Below the pieces are notes generated by a model. It searched no databases, was not told where the DNA came from, and saw only the letters and a list, made by a program, of their open reading frames with translations. From NCBI GenBank assembly GCA_009684525.1, contig WKKR01000001.1:186001-250000 (forward strand): a stretch of DNA of 64,000 nt. The letters run 5' to 3'. Source of the stretch: Geobacter sp. (GTDB lineage: Bacteria > Desulfobacterota > Desulfuromonadia > Geobacterales > DSM-12255). Made by a program: the position numbers and the translations under genes. Shown here piece after piece: positions 18,510-25,186 of this stretch (its first letter is position 1; each line of letters starts with the position of its first letter).

Positions 18510-18525
18510 AGCAGATTCTGTGCCG
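18510..18525 (-). promoter_or_regulatory. Sigma-54 promoter of the TonB receptor operon
   Basis: On the minus strand CGGCACAGAATCTGCT keeps GGCAC and TGCT with GG and GC ten bases apart; two positions deviate from consensus. The start point would be near 18499, leaving a leader of about 13 bases. A sigma-70 -10-like TATAAT (18503-18508, minus strand) overlaps the same region and is an alternative. Confidence 0.62.
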
Positions 18526-18579
18526 GTCTGTCCATGGTTGGCGTTACGAATGATCTCAAAGTGGAAGGGGGTGATGACG

Positions 18580-18693
18580 ATGATTCAGGACAATGGTGAG
18601 ATCGAGGTGCTGGACAAGGGGATCAACCTCGCCGAGGAGGATTCCATCGGTGGATGCTGCTGGGCTCTTTTTGCGGTAGTTATTCTCGGCTAG
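18580..18693 (+). CDS. Geopeptide-like RiPP precursor peptide
   Basis: A 37-residue peptide: an acidic leader ending NLAEEDSIGG and a hydrophobic C-terminal part CCWALFAVVILG. A double Gly before the two cysteines is a plausible leader cleavage site, and the Cys-Cys-Trp start is a likely target for a radical-SAM enzyme. The maturase gene follows 58 bases downstream. The ATG at 18580 has AAGGGGG eight bases upstream; an ATG two codons earlier is too close to it. From memory the pair resembles the TIGRFAM 'geopeptide' group from Geobacter, whose chemistry is uncharacterised as far as I know. No exporter or leader peptidase lies nearby. The product structure cannot be predicted from sequence. 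Confidence 0.85.
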   Translation: MIQDNGEIEVLDKGINLAEEDSIGGCCWALFAVVILG

Positions 18694-18712
18694 GCGAAGC
18701 GGTAGGGACATG

Positions 18713-18733
18713 AAGGGGGGGCAACCCCCCTTT
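18713..18733 (+). terminator. GC hairpin between peptide and maturase (attenuator or RNA stabiliser)
   Basis: AAGGGGGG pairs perfectly with CCCCCCTT around a GCAA (GNRA) loop, with only three T at the 3-prime side. It would weaken read-through into the maturase gene or protect the 3-prime end of the peptide mRNA, giving more peptide than enzyme. It is not a strong terminator. Confidence 0.65.
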
Positions 18734-18750
18734 GTGCATATGGGGGAACC

Positions 18751-20052
18751 ATGGAGCTGTCGCGTTATCTGAAGATCTATCCGTCGCCAAAGGGGGAGGG
18801 GAGGCTACTCCTCTTTTCCACCCGCCGAGGGGCGGTGCTGGAGTTGCCCGCGGCCATGATGGAAGCTGCCCGTCTGGGTGAGTTGGCAGGGGAGACGGCG
18901 GAGAAACTTGCCCTGCTGGATATCCTGGTGCCGAGCAGGGAGGAGGAGCGGGAAGAGATGCTGTCGCTGTTCGACAATGCATCGAGGCGGAGCAGGCGCT
19001 TTACCGCCCTGGTGACCCTCAACCTTGACTGTAACCTGGCCTGCGGCTATTGCTACGAAGACCCATTCCGGGGAAAGCGCTACATGAGTGAGGAAACCGC
19101 CGATCTCCTCTGTGACCGACTCATTGATCAGCACATGAGCCGGGGAAAGGACCTGGTCCTCGAATTCTACGGTGGCGAGCCGCTCCTTTCCATTCCCCTC
19201 ATCAGGCGCATTTCCAGACGACTTCTGGATGCAGCCAAGAGCGAGGGGAGGGGCTATGCCTTCAACCTGGTTTCCAACGGGACGCTCCTTACCCGTTCCA
19301 CGGCCGAAGAACTGGTAGCGCTGGGGCTCAAGGGGGTCAAGTTCACCCTCGACGGGCCACGTTCCATTCACGACCGACAGCGCCCCTTTGTCTCGGGTAA
19401 CGGGAGTTTCGACTGTATTGTTAACAATCTGAAGGATGTCTGCTCGCTTGTTTCCGTGCAACTTGGCGGTAATTTTACCCAAGACAATTTCCACGAATTC
19501 CCTTTTCTATTGGATCATCTCCTTGATCAGGGGGTAACGCCCGACAGGATTACTAGTGTTCTCTTCGCCCCCATCACCCCCAAAGCTGGTAAAGAAGGGA
19601 TTGCCGATTTTTCAACCGGTTGCGCATCAATCTGTGAGCCTTGGCTCGTTGATGCCTCCTTGTTTCTTCGAAGGGAGATCCTTAGACGCGGATTTAATAC
19701 CCCAAAGCCATTGCCTGCGGGATGCATGGTCGAATTTACCAATAGCCTTGTGGTGGCTTGTGACGGTTCACTATTCAAATGCCCTGCTTTTATGGGTTGG
19801 CGGGAACTGCGGATCGGAAGCCTGGTAGAGGGGATTGCGGACTATCACGAATCCCACCGTCTGGATATCTGGAAGAATAAAGAGTGTCTTGAATGCCCCT
19901 ATCTTCCGCTCTGTTTCGGAGGATGCCGATTTTTGCGCAAGCTTCAGACCGGCACTATAGATGGTGTGGATTGTCGACGGGACTATCTTGATGCGACACT
20001 CGAAGCAATCATTCGTCAGGATATGGAACTACGCCACAAGAGGCTCCTGTAG
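18751..20052 (+). CDS. Radical-SAM/SPASM peptide maturase (geopeptide type)
   Basis: The 433-residue enzyme has the radical-SAM cluster motif CNLACGYC (Cys94, 98, 101), the GGE-like segment LEFYGGEPLLS (about 145), and a C-terminal SPASM domain with auxiliary-cluster cysteines (CDGSLFKC, then CLECPYLPLCFGGC and a late Cys in VDCRRD). Such enzymes install thioether or other crosslinks in ribosomal peptides using auxiliary iron-sulfur clusters. The N-terminal 70 residues (YLKIYPSPKGEGRLLLFSTR...) form a small domain that may bind the leader peptide. The gene follows the 37-residue precursor, after a hairpin, with GGGGGA before the ATG. The reaction type is not known. Confidence 0.93.
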   Translation: MELSRYLKIYPSPKGEGRLLLFSTRRGAVLELPAAMMEAARLGELAGETAEKLALLDILVPSREEEREEMLSLFDNASRRSRRFTALVTLNLDCNLACGYCYEDPFRGKRYMSEETADLLCDRLIDQHMSRGKDLVLEFYGGEPLLSIPLIRRISRRLLDAAKSEGRGYAFNLVSNGTLLTRSTAEELVALGLKGVKFTLDGPRSIHDRQRPFVSGNGSFDCIVNNLKDVCSLVSVQLGGNFTQDNFHEFPFLLDHLLDQGVTPDRITSVLFAPITPKAGKEGIADFSTGCASICEPWLVDASLFLRREILRRGFNTPKPLPAGCMVEFTNSLVVACDGSLFKCPAFMGWRELRIGSLVEGIADYHESHRLDIWKNKECLECPYLPLCFGGCRFLRKLQTGTIDGVDCRRDYLDATLEAIIRQDMELRHKRLL

Positions 20053-20133
20053 CCCCCCCAGAAATATTTTTGTATTCCCCTTCTGAAGACCTTTTATCCA
20101 TCACCCGACTCATTACGACATGTGTATTTTTGT

Positions 20134-20266
20134 GTGTAAAAAAAATTTACACATGTTGTCAGGCCGCACTAGGCGACATTCTATAGAGATGTGTAAATTT
20201 ATTTTACACTTGCGTAACTACTTGAAATAAATGAAATGTGCAATAAGTGTAAAATATTTTTACACT
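20134..20266. repeat. Enhancer array B: three palindromes GTGTAAA-N5-TTTACAC
   Basis: Three inverted repeats with perfect 7+7 arms are centred at 20143, 20200 and 20256 (57 and 56 bases apart), the same spacing as the array before the sigma-54 activator gene. Similarity goes beyond the cores: both arrays share TTTACACATG-TGT after site 1 and TAAGTGTAAAATAT at site 3, so they are probably duplicates or under strong phasing constraint. The array follows the maturase gene and precedes a two-gene operon. The rest of the 441-base gap holds two overlapping TATAAT boxes (20340-20350), an AGGAG with a 10-codon frame (20383-20415), and the promoter candidate listed next. Confidence 0.88.
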
Positions 20267-20395
20267 AACCTGCCTGTCTATCACCATGCTTCACTGCTGT
20301 TTGAAGTCGCTGTGGGGAAGTTTCAAAAGCGACAAATTTTATAATATAATGAAATTACTAAATAAATAGGAGAATTTTACGCATGATACAAGAAT

Positions 20396-20411
20396 TGGCA
20401 CAATCCGTTCA
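20396..20411 (+). promoter_or_regulatory. Weak sigma-54 promoter candidate for the two-gene operon
   Basis: TGGCACAATCCGTTCA has a perfect -24 half but a poor -12 half (TC instead of GC). It lies 131 bases after array B and 83 bases before the first gene. A sigma-70 promoter with TATAAT at 20340 or 20345 is an alternative. Confidence 0.3.
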
Positions 20412-20493
20412 TTAGCATGTACGCAAGCAATTGCCAGGTCGCATGACTTCGTCATTAACGTGCTGAGTAGTAACTGAGAACAAGGAGACTGTC

Positions 20494-20925
20494 ATGTACA
20501 TTATCCTCAACAAGGTTGATACCGATACCCTTCATAGAAGCTTGATCAAACCGGAATTGATGGAGCGGGTTGTATTCCTCCAGGAGCATGCCGAACAGGG
20601 TCGTCTCGGTGCGCTTCTTGTCTTGCGCGGTATGGCTGTTCTGGTGAGACCGGGGAGCATGAACCTGATTCCCGGTCATCCTGGCAGGCCTCAGTTTGAA
20701 AACTTTCTCGACTGGTTAGATAAGCACAATATTCGCAGTCGTGAACTTCGATTCTTGGTACCTGGTGCGTTCACTAGAATTGAATTTTTCAATTACGTAA
20801 ATGACAGTGACTTTACCGATGAGGAAGTACCAGAACTTAGATGGTTTTTCTCCGGAAGTGAGGCGCACCATTTTTCGGATAAACATGTTTGGTTTTCACT
20901 GGCGCATATGAATAACAAACTTTGA
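20494..20925 (+). CDS. Protein of unknown function, first gene of the array-B operon
   Basis: A 143-residue soluble protein with a good AGGAG site before its ATG. No signal peptide or membrane segment is visible. It has a mixed alpha/beta pattern: MYIILNKVDTDTL at the start, a hydrophobic strand pair GALLVLRGMAVLV in the middle, and an aromatic-acidic C-terminal part (FFNYVNDSDFTDEEVPELRWFF). I do not recognise the family. It is followed after 45 bases by the PD-(D/E)XK-like gene, and both lie downstream of enhancer array B. Base composition is lower in G+C than the preceding maturase gene, a hint of different origin. Confidence 0.75.
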   Translation: MYIILNKVDTDTLHRSLIKPELMERVVFLQEHAEQGRLGALLVLRGMAVLVRPGSMNLIPGHPGRPQFENFLDWLDKHNIRSRELRFLVPGAFTRIEFFNYVNDSDFTDEEVPELRWFFSGSEAHHFSDKHVWFSLAHMNNKL

Positions 20926-20970
20926 CCCAAAGTTTCTCGATGCTTCTCAAAATTTACAAGAGGGTGAGCA

Positions 20971-21729
20971 ATGGAACAACACTTAGTACAATTGACGGAT
21001 GATGAGTATGGATTTCTCAATAAACGTTATCCAAGAGGGACTTCAAGTGTTTTGATAGGCAATCGGGCAATAGAGGTTGTAAAGTATTTCTTTCTTAAAA
21101 AGGATCCTACCTGTAGATTTTCCAGTCCCGAAAATGGTGCTGACCTCTGTGTTACCTGGCAGCATGCACAAAAACCGGTGTACATCGAAGTAAAAGGTAC
21201 TGAATCGGACGATATATCGTGGTTGAAGCTAAAGGTTAGCGGAGATCCGTCAAAGAACCTTATTGTGAGCGAAAAGATTCCCCTTTACAGGGTTACTTCA
21301 ATCTTCGAAAGAACACCACAGATTCATATCCTGAAGTATGGTGAGGATTTTGAGTTGATTCCTGACCCTCGATGGAGCGTCAAGCCGATACGAAATGGCG
21401 AAGATGGAAATGGGTTTCGATGTTCTCAACGATTCGGCTCATCAGTTGGCAGACGTTCAAAGTATGAAAAACTGAGAGAGTTTCTTCTTGAAAAATCGGA
21501 TGAAAGCATTGAGGTCACGGTTTCATTTGTCCAGTTGTCAAATGTATTGGGGTTTGAACTCCCCGAATCGGCTAAACGTTACCAGGCATATTGGGCAAAC
21601 CAGAAAGATACTTCCAACCGACCTTGGGCCAGAGCGTGGCAGGAGGCGGGATTTAAGGTTGATTCATACTATCTCTCGTCAGGAAGTGGCTGGGTACGTT
21701 TCAGGCGAAAAAAAATGTTTTCCGAATGA
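20971..21729 (+). CDS. PD-(D/E)XK-like domain fused to a DUF7662-like domain
   Basis: A 252-residue soluble protein with two parts. Residues 25-135 have the order of a restriction-enzyme-like nuclease core: Glu35 in NRAIEVV, Asp58 in ENGADLCV, and Glu73-X-Lys75 in YIEVKGTE, followed by a helix with Ser-Glu-Lys; this also resembles DUF3883-type domains. Residues about 163-247 (SKYEKLREFLLEK, GFELPESAKRYQAYWAN, ARAWQEAGFKVDSYYL) match from memory the DUF7662 pattern seen near restriction or mobile genes. It could cut or bind nucleic acid; activity is unproven. GAGGGTGAG precedes the ATG. A strong terminator follows, so the operon ends here. Confidence 0.7.
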   Translation: MEQHLVQLTDDEYGFLNKRYPRGTSSVLIGNRAIEVVKYFFLKKDPTCRFSSPENGADLCVTWQHAQKPVYIEVKGTESDDISWLKLKVSGDPSKNLIVSEKIPLYRVTSIFERTPQIHILKYGEDFELIPDPRWSVKPIRNGEDGNGFRCSQRFGSSVGRRSKYEKLREFLLEKSDESIEVTVSFVQLSNVLGFELPESAKRYQAYWANQKDTSNRPWARAWQEAGFKVDSYYLSSGSGWVRFRRKKMFSE

Positions 21730-21817
21730 TTCCCTTGGTGCTATGACGTTTGACATTGTGGAAATCGGTTTGGATCGATAAAATCAGAGCAAATTTAGTA
21801 AATAAGATAAATTCAGT

Positions 21818-21855
21818 AAGGGGACGTTGCCGTAGTCAGGCAGTCCCCTTTTTTT
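21818..21855 (+). terminator. Rho-independent terminator of the array-B operon
   Basis: AAGGGGAC pairs with GTCCCCTT, with further pairing of TGCC and GGCA inside the loop, followed by seven T. It insulates the geopeptide-region genes from the housekeeping run to the right. Confidence 0.92.
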
Positions 21856-21964
21856 ATGCTGCCATCAAGGCATCTGCGTTCTGTCGTTTGGGGTAGCGGG
21901 TTTTTCGGGTTGCTTTATCTACGCCGGGTGGATAAGATTTGCAATCCCCACTCTGCGAGGGTGT

Positions 21965-22603
21965 ATGCAGGATTACCTGAGAGAATACCTGGCAGTGCAC
22001 GGCTACTGGGTCCTGTTCATCTGGACCTTTCTGGAAGGTGAGGCAGGTCTGATTCTTGCCGGGTTTCTCGCGTTTCAGGGATATATGCATATTGCCGGGG
22101 TCATTGTTACCGCCTTTGGGGGCGCGTTCTGCGGAGACCAGTTCTATTTCTACCTGGGACGCTGGCAGGGTGTGCGACTTCTTGGTCTGTTTACCTTCAT
22201 TGCGCGCAAGTTCCGCAAGGCGTTGCGCCTCATTGAGCGATACGGCACCTTCGTTGCGTTTGTTTCTCGGTACACCTACGGATTTCGTATCGTCCTACCG
22301 ATCATCCTCGGCATGACAACCTTCCCGGCGTTCAAGTTTTGCTGGCTGAATATTATCAGCGCCCTTGTCTGGGCAGTGGTGTTCTCGCTGCTCGGATACC
22401 TGTTCGGCAAAGGGGCATCACTGGTGGTCGAGGATGTCCATCGCTACGAACAGCACCTGGTGGTGGTTCTGGCGTGTCTTATTGCTGCAATGTGGCTGTT
22501 TCATGTGGTTCATGCCTGGTGGCGCCGGAAACCGGCCCGTTCGCGGTTGAAACGGATGCAGGCGGCAGGGACTCCGCCCCGCTCCTCGACAAGGAAGGAT
22601 TGA
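21965..22603 (+). CDS. DedA-family membrane protein
   Basis: The 212-residue protein shows the DedA/SNARE-associated fold: a re-entrant segment LEGEAGLILAGFLA near residues 23-36, the conserved GDQFYFYLGRWQG (about 57-69), RYTYGFRIVLPIILGM (about 102-117) with the key Arg, and C-terminal helices. DedA proteins are thought to be undecaprenyl-phosphate or phospholipid flippases driven by the proton gradient. GCGAGGG precedes the ATG. It is followed 2 bases later by trmJ, so the two are probably cotranscribed. Confidence 0.9.
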   Translation: MQDYLREYLAVHGYWVLFIWTFLEGEAGLILAGFLAFQGYMHIAGVIVTAFGGAFCGDQFYFYLGRWQGVRLLGLFTFIARKFRKALRLIERYGTFVAFVSRYTYGFRIVLPIILGMTTFPAFKFCWLNIISALVWAVVFSLLGYLFGKGASLVVEDVHRYEQHLVVVLACLIAAMWLFHVVHAWWRRKPARSRLKRMQAAGTPPRSSTRKD

Positions 22604-22605
22604 TC

Positions 22606-23346
22606 ATGCATTTCTCAGAGCGGATAGCCATTGTTCTGGTGGAGCCGCAAAACCCCGGCAACGTCGGGATGGTCTGCCGTGCCATGAAAAATTTCGGCAT
22701 ATGCGATCTGCGCCTGGTGAATCCTTGTCCGTTGGATCATCCTGAAGCCTTGAAGTTTGCCGTTTCCGCCAAAGAGATGCTTACAACCGCCCGCATTTTC
22801 CCTTCGCTTGCAGAAGCCATTGCTGATTCCCCGCTGTCGGTGGCCACCACCCGTCGTCATGGCAAATACCGCCAGGAGATCTTTGCCCCGGATGAGATCG
22901 TAACGAAGATCGGCGAAAAACTTGCCGGCAACCGTGCCGCCCTGGTATTCGGGCGCGAGGACAGCGGCCTGACCACTGACGAAGTGGCCCTTTGCCGCTG
23001 GCAGGCAACCATACCGACGGACGATGCCTATGGTTCGCTGAACCTTGCCCAGGCTGTGCTGCTTTTTTGTTTTGTTCTGCGGCAGGGACTGGTTGTGAGT
23101 GAAGATTCTGCCGGAACACGCGAACTTGTTTCCACGGCCGAACTCGAACCATTCTATGGGCAACTTGAGCAGATCCTACTTCGGATCGGCTTTCTCAAGC
23201 CGGAGAATCCTGCCCACCTGATGCGATCTTTCCGGCGCATCTTTGCCCGCGCTGAACTGGACAACCGCGAGGTTGCCATCCTGCGCGGCATGCTGTCCCA
23301 GATCGACTGGGCAGCCAGTACCTTCATGGGGAAAAAAGGGAAATGA
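22606..23346 (+). CDS. trmJ: tRNA 2'-O-ribose methyltransferase, TrmJ type
   Basis: At 246 residues it fits TrmJ, a SPOUT (SpoU) enzyme that methylates ribose 32 of certain tRNAs using SAM. SpoU motif 1 is LVEPQNPGNVGMVCRAMKNF (10-29), motif 2 LVFGREDSGLT (about 111-121), motif 3 GSLNLAQAVLL (about 145-155), which form the knotted SAM site. The C-terminal helical extension (residues 190-246) is typical of TrmJ. The ATG at 22606 has AAGGAAGG upstream; longer in-frame starts overlap dedA. Confidence 0.92.
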   Translation: MHFSERIAIVLVEPQNPGNVGMVCRAMKNFGICDLRLVNPCPLDHPEALKFAVSAKEMLTTARIFPSLAEAIADSPLSVATTRRHGKYRQEIFAPDEIVTKIGEKLAGNRAALVFGREDSGLTTDEVALCRWQATIPTDDAYGSLNLAQAVLLFCFVLRQGLVVSEDSAGTRELVSTAELEPFYGQLEQILLRIGFLKPENPAHLMRSFRRIFARAELDNREVAILRGMLSQIDWAASTFMGKKGK

Positions 23347-23633
23347 GCGATTACACGTGGGTAGGCTTGATGGCAGGCTCCATTACCAGTCTGGCAGTAG
23401 TTCCGCAGCTTATCAAAACGTGGCGGACCAAGCATGCACGGGATCTGTCCTTCTGGCAGCAGGTCATACTCATCTTTGGCATGTTTCTCTGGCTCATCTA
23501 TGGTATTGTTCTCAATGATACGCCGCTGATCGCTGCCAATGCCTTTTCCCTTTTCTGCTATGGCGGACTGTTGACCATGAAAATCATCTACGACCGGGCT
23601 GACAAACAACGATTCAATGATTATGTTGACTGA
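23343..23633 (+). CDS. SemiSWEET (PQ-loop) transporter
   Basis: A 96-residue protein with three membrane helices and the PQ-loop signature SLAVVPQLIKTWRTK (about 17-31), the SemiSWEET/MtN3 family. These work as dimers and move sugars across the inner membrane by facilitated diffusion. Its start overlaps the trmJ stop by four bases (ATGA), so it is translationally coupled, but a functional link with tRNA methylation is not evident. Confidence 0.9.
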   Translation: MSDYTWVGLMAGSITSLAVVPQLIKTWRTKHARDLSFWQQVILIFGMFLWLIYGIVLNDTPLIAANAFSLFCYGGLLTMKIIYDRADKQRFNDYVD

Positions 23634-23658
23634 GAATCCAGCCAATATGGAGGTATCC

Positions 23659-24240
23659 ATGAAGAAATTTGCCATGAAGATGCTGCTTTTGTCCGCACTC
23701 CTGCTTTCGGGATGTGGCTACAACACCATGCAGGCCAATGAGGAGGCGGTTTTTGCCGCCTGGGGAGATGTGGAGGCTTCCTACCAGCGTCGGGCAGACC
23801 TGATCCCCAACCTGGTCGAGGTGGTAAAGGGGTATGCCAAGCACGAGGCAGATACGCTCAAGGCGGTAACAGAGGCACGGGCCAAGGTTGGCTCCATACA
23901 GGCCACCAAGCAACTGGTCAATGATCCCCAGGCGCTGCAGAAATTCCAGAGTGCACAGGGGGAACTTACCGGTGCCCTGTCGCGTTTGATGGTGGTGGTG
24001 GAACGCTACCCCGACCTCAAGGCGAACCAGAATTTCATGGACCTCCAGAACCAACTGGAGGGGACCGAGAACCGGATCAATGTGGCGCGCAGCCGATACA
24101 ACAAGGCCGTGCAGGAGTTTAATATCAGTATCCGGACCTTTCCCAACAGTCTGACCAATTCCGTACTGCTGCATCTCTCCCGCAAGGAGCCGTTTAAGGC
24201 TGATGAAGGGGCTAAGACGGCGCCAAAAGTCAAGTTCTGA
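23659..24240 (+). CDS. LemA-family lipoprotein
   Basis: A 193-residue LemA protein. A lipobox LLLSGC (about residues 12-17) marks it as a lipoprotein, unlike the membrane-anchored form seen in many LemA proteins. The core helix motif RRADLIPNLVEVVKGYAKHE and the later NQLEGTENRINVARSRYN are diagnostic. The ATG at 23659 has GGAGG upstream; an earlier ATG would place charged residues before the signal. Two TPM-domain proteins follow, the common lemA-TPM arrangement. The function of the module is unclear; envelope maintenance is likely. Confidence 0.92.
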   Translation: MKKFAMKMLLLSALLLSGCGYNTMQANEEAVFAAWGDVEASYQRRADLIPNLVEVVKGYAKHEADTLKAVTEARAKVGSIQATKQLVNDPQALQKFQSAQGELTGALSRLMVVVERYPDLKANQNFMDLQNQLEGTENRINVARSRYNKAVQEFNISIRTFPNSLTNSVLLHLSRKEPFKADEGAKTAPKVKF

Positions 24241-24295
24241 TGCGCATACCGCGCCCCTGAACAAGCAGTGTCCAGGGGCGTTTGCCGGATGGCCA

Positions 24296-25162
24296 ATGAT
24301 TCGTTTTCTCCTCATATTCCTGTTCGCCTTTCCGGCCCTCTGCGGGGCGCTGGAGATCCCACCCCTGAGCGGCAGGGTAAATGATTATGCCGGCATGCTA
24401 TCTCCGGCGGCGGTGCAGACCCTTGAGCAGCGACTGGCTGAACTGGAGCAGAGTGATTCGACCCAGGTGGTGGTGCTCACTGTGCCGACCATTGACGGGG
24501 AGAACATCGATCAATTCGGCATTCGGGTTGCCGAAGCCTGGCGGATCGGACAGAAAGGGCTGGATAACGGCGCTATTCTTCTGATTGCCAAGCAGGAGCG
24601 GAAGGTGCGGATTGAAGTCGGTCGCGGGCTGGAAGGAAAGCTTACCGACCTGATGGCCGGCAGGATCATCCGTGATGTGATAACCCCCCGTTTCAAGGCA
24701 CAGGATTTCGATGGCGGAGTCCTGGCCGGAGTCGAAGCCATCACCGCCACGGTGAAAGGGGAGTACCAGCCCCGGCAGCGCGATATCCGGCAGGGGAGGC
24801 AGGGATTCCATCCCTCGTTTACCCTGCTGCTGTTTCTCTTGGTGGGTATTGTGTTCCTTGGTTCCATCGCCCGGTTTCTCGGTGGGATTGCCGGTGCAGT
24901 CGGACTGCCTGTTGCCGCAGCCCTCAGTTTCTCCGGACTCAGTATGGGTCTGCTCGGAGTGCTGGCGGTTGTCGGATTTGCAGTTGGTCTGTTCATCGCC
25001 TTCCTGTTTGGTGGTGGAGGCAGAGGAGGTGGCGGTTGGTGGTTTGGTGGCCCCTCTGGTGGAGGCTGGTATGGCGGGGGGGGCTCATGGGGAGGTTCCG
25101 GTGGGGGCTTTTCCGGCGGCGGTGGTGATTTCGGTGGCGGCGGTGCTTCGGGTGACTGGTAA
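24296..25162 (+). CDS. TPM-domain membrane protein with Gly-rich tail (YgcG-like)
   Basis: A 288-residue protein: signal peptide, TPM domain (about 25-155, with RVNDYAGMLS, VVVLTVPTIDG and IRIEVGRGLEG-like blocks), two or more membrane segments (about 180-240), and a Gly/Trp-rich C-terminus (about 242-288) such as GGGGWWFGGPSGGGW. This is the domain order of YgcG-family proteins encoded next to LemA. Some TPM domains have phosphatase activity in plants; activity in bacteria is unclear. The preferred ATG begins at the signal peptide. Confidence 0.9.
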   Translation: MIRFLLIFLFAFPALCGALEIPPLSGRVNDYAGMLSPAAVQTLEQRLAELEQSDSTQVVVLTVPTIDGENIDQFGIRVAEAWRIGQKGLDNGAILLIAKQERKVRIEVGRGLEGKLTDLMAGRIIRDVITPRFKAQDFDGGVLAGVEAITATVKGEYQPRQRDIRQGRQGFHPSFTLLLFLLVGIVFLGSIARFLGGIAGAVGLPVAAALSFSGLSMGLLGVLAVVGFAVGLFIAFLFGGGGRGGGGWWFGGPSGGGWYGGGGSWGGSGGGFSGGGGDFGGGGASGDW

Positions 25163-25186
25163 CCGGCAGAGGGTGGGACGTGTATC

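Noticed and set aside
12341-20266. Palindromes as classical TyrR boxes
   Set aside because: TyrR boxes have a 6-base spacer; all six sites here have 5, and no TyrR-like protein with ACT/PAS sensor is encoded nearby.
20383-20415. Ten-codon frame with AGGAG after the TATAAT boxes in front of the array-B operon
   Set aside because: It could be a leader peptide, but there is no codon run or attenuator to support regulation; kept only as a note.
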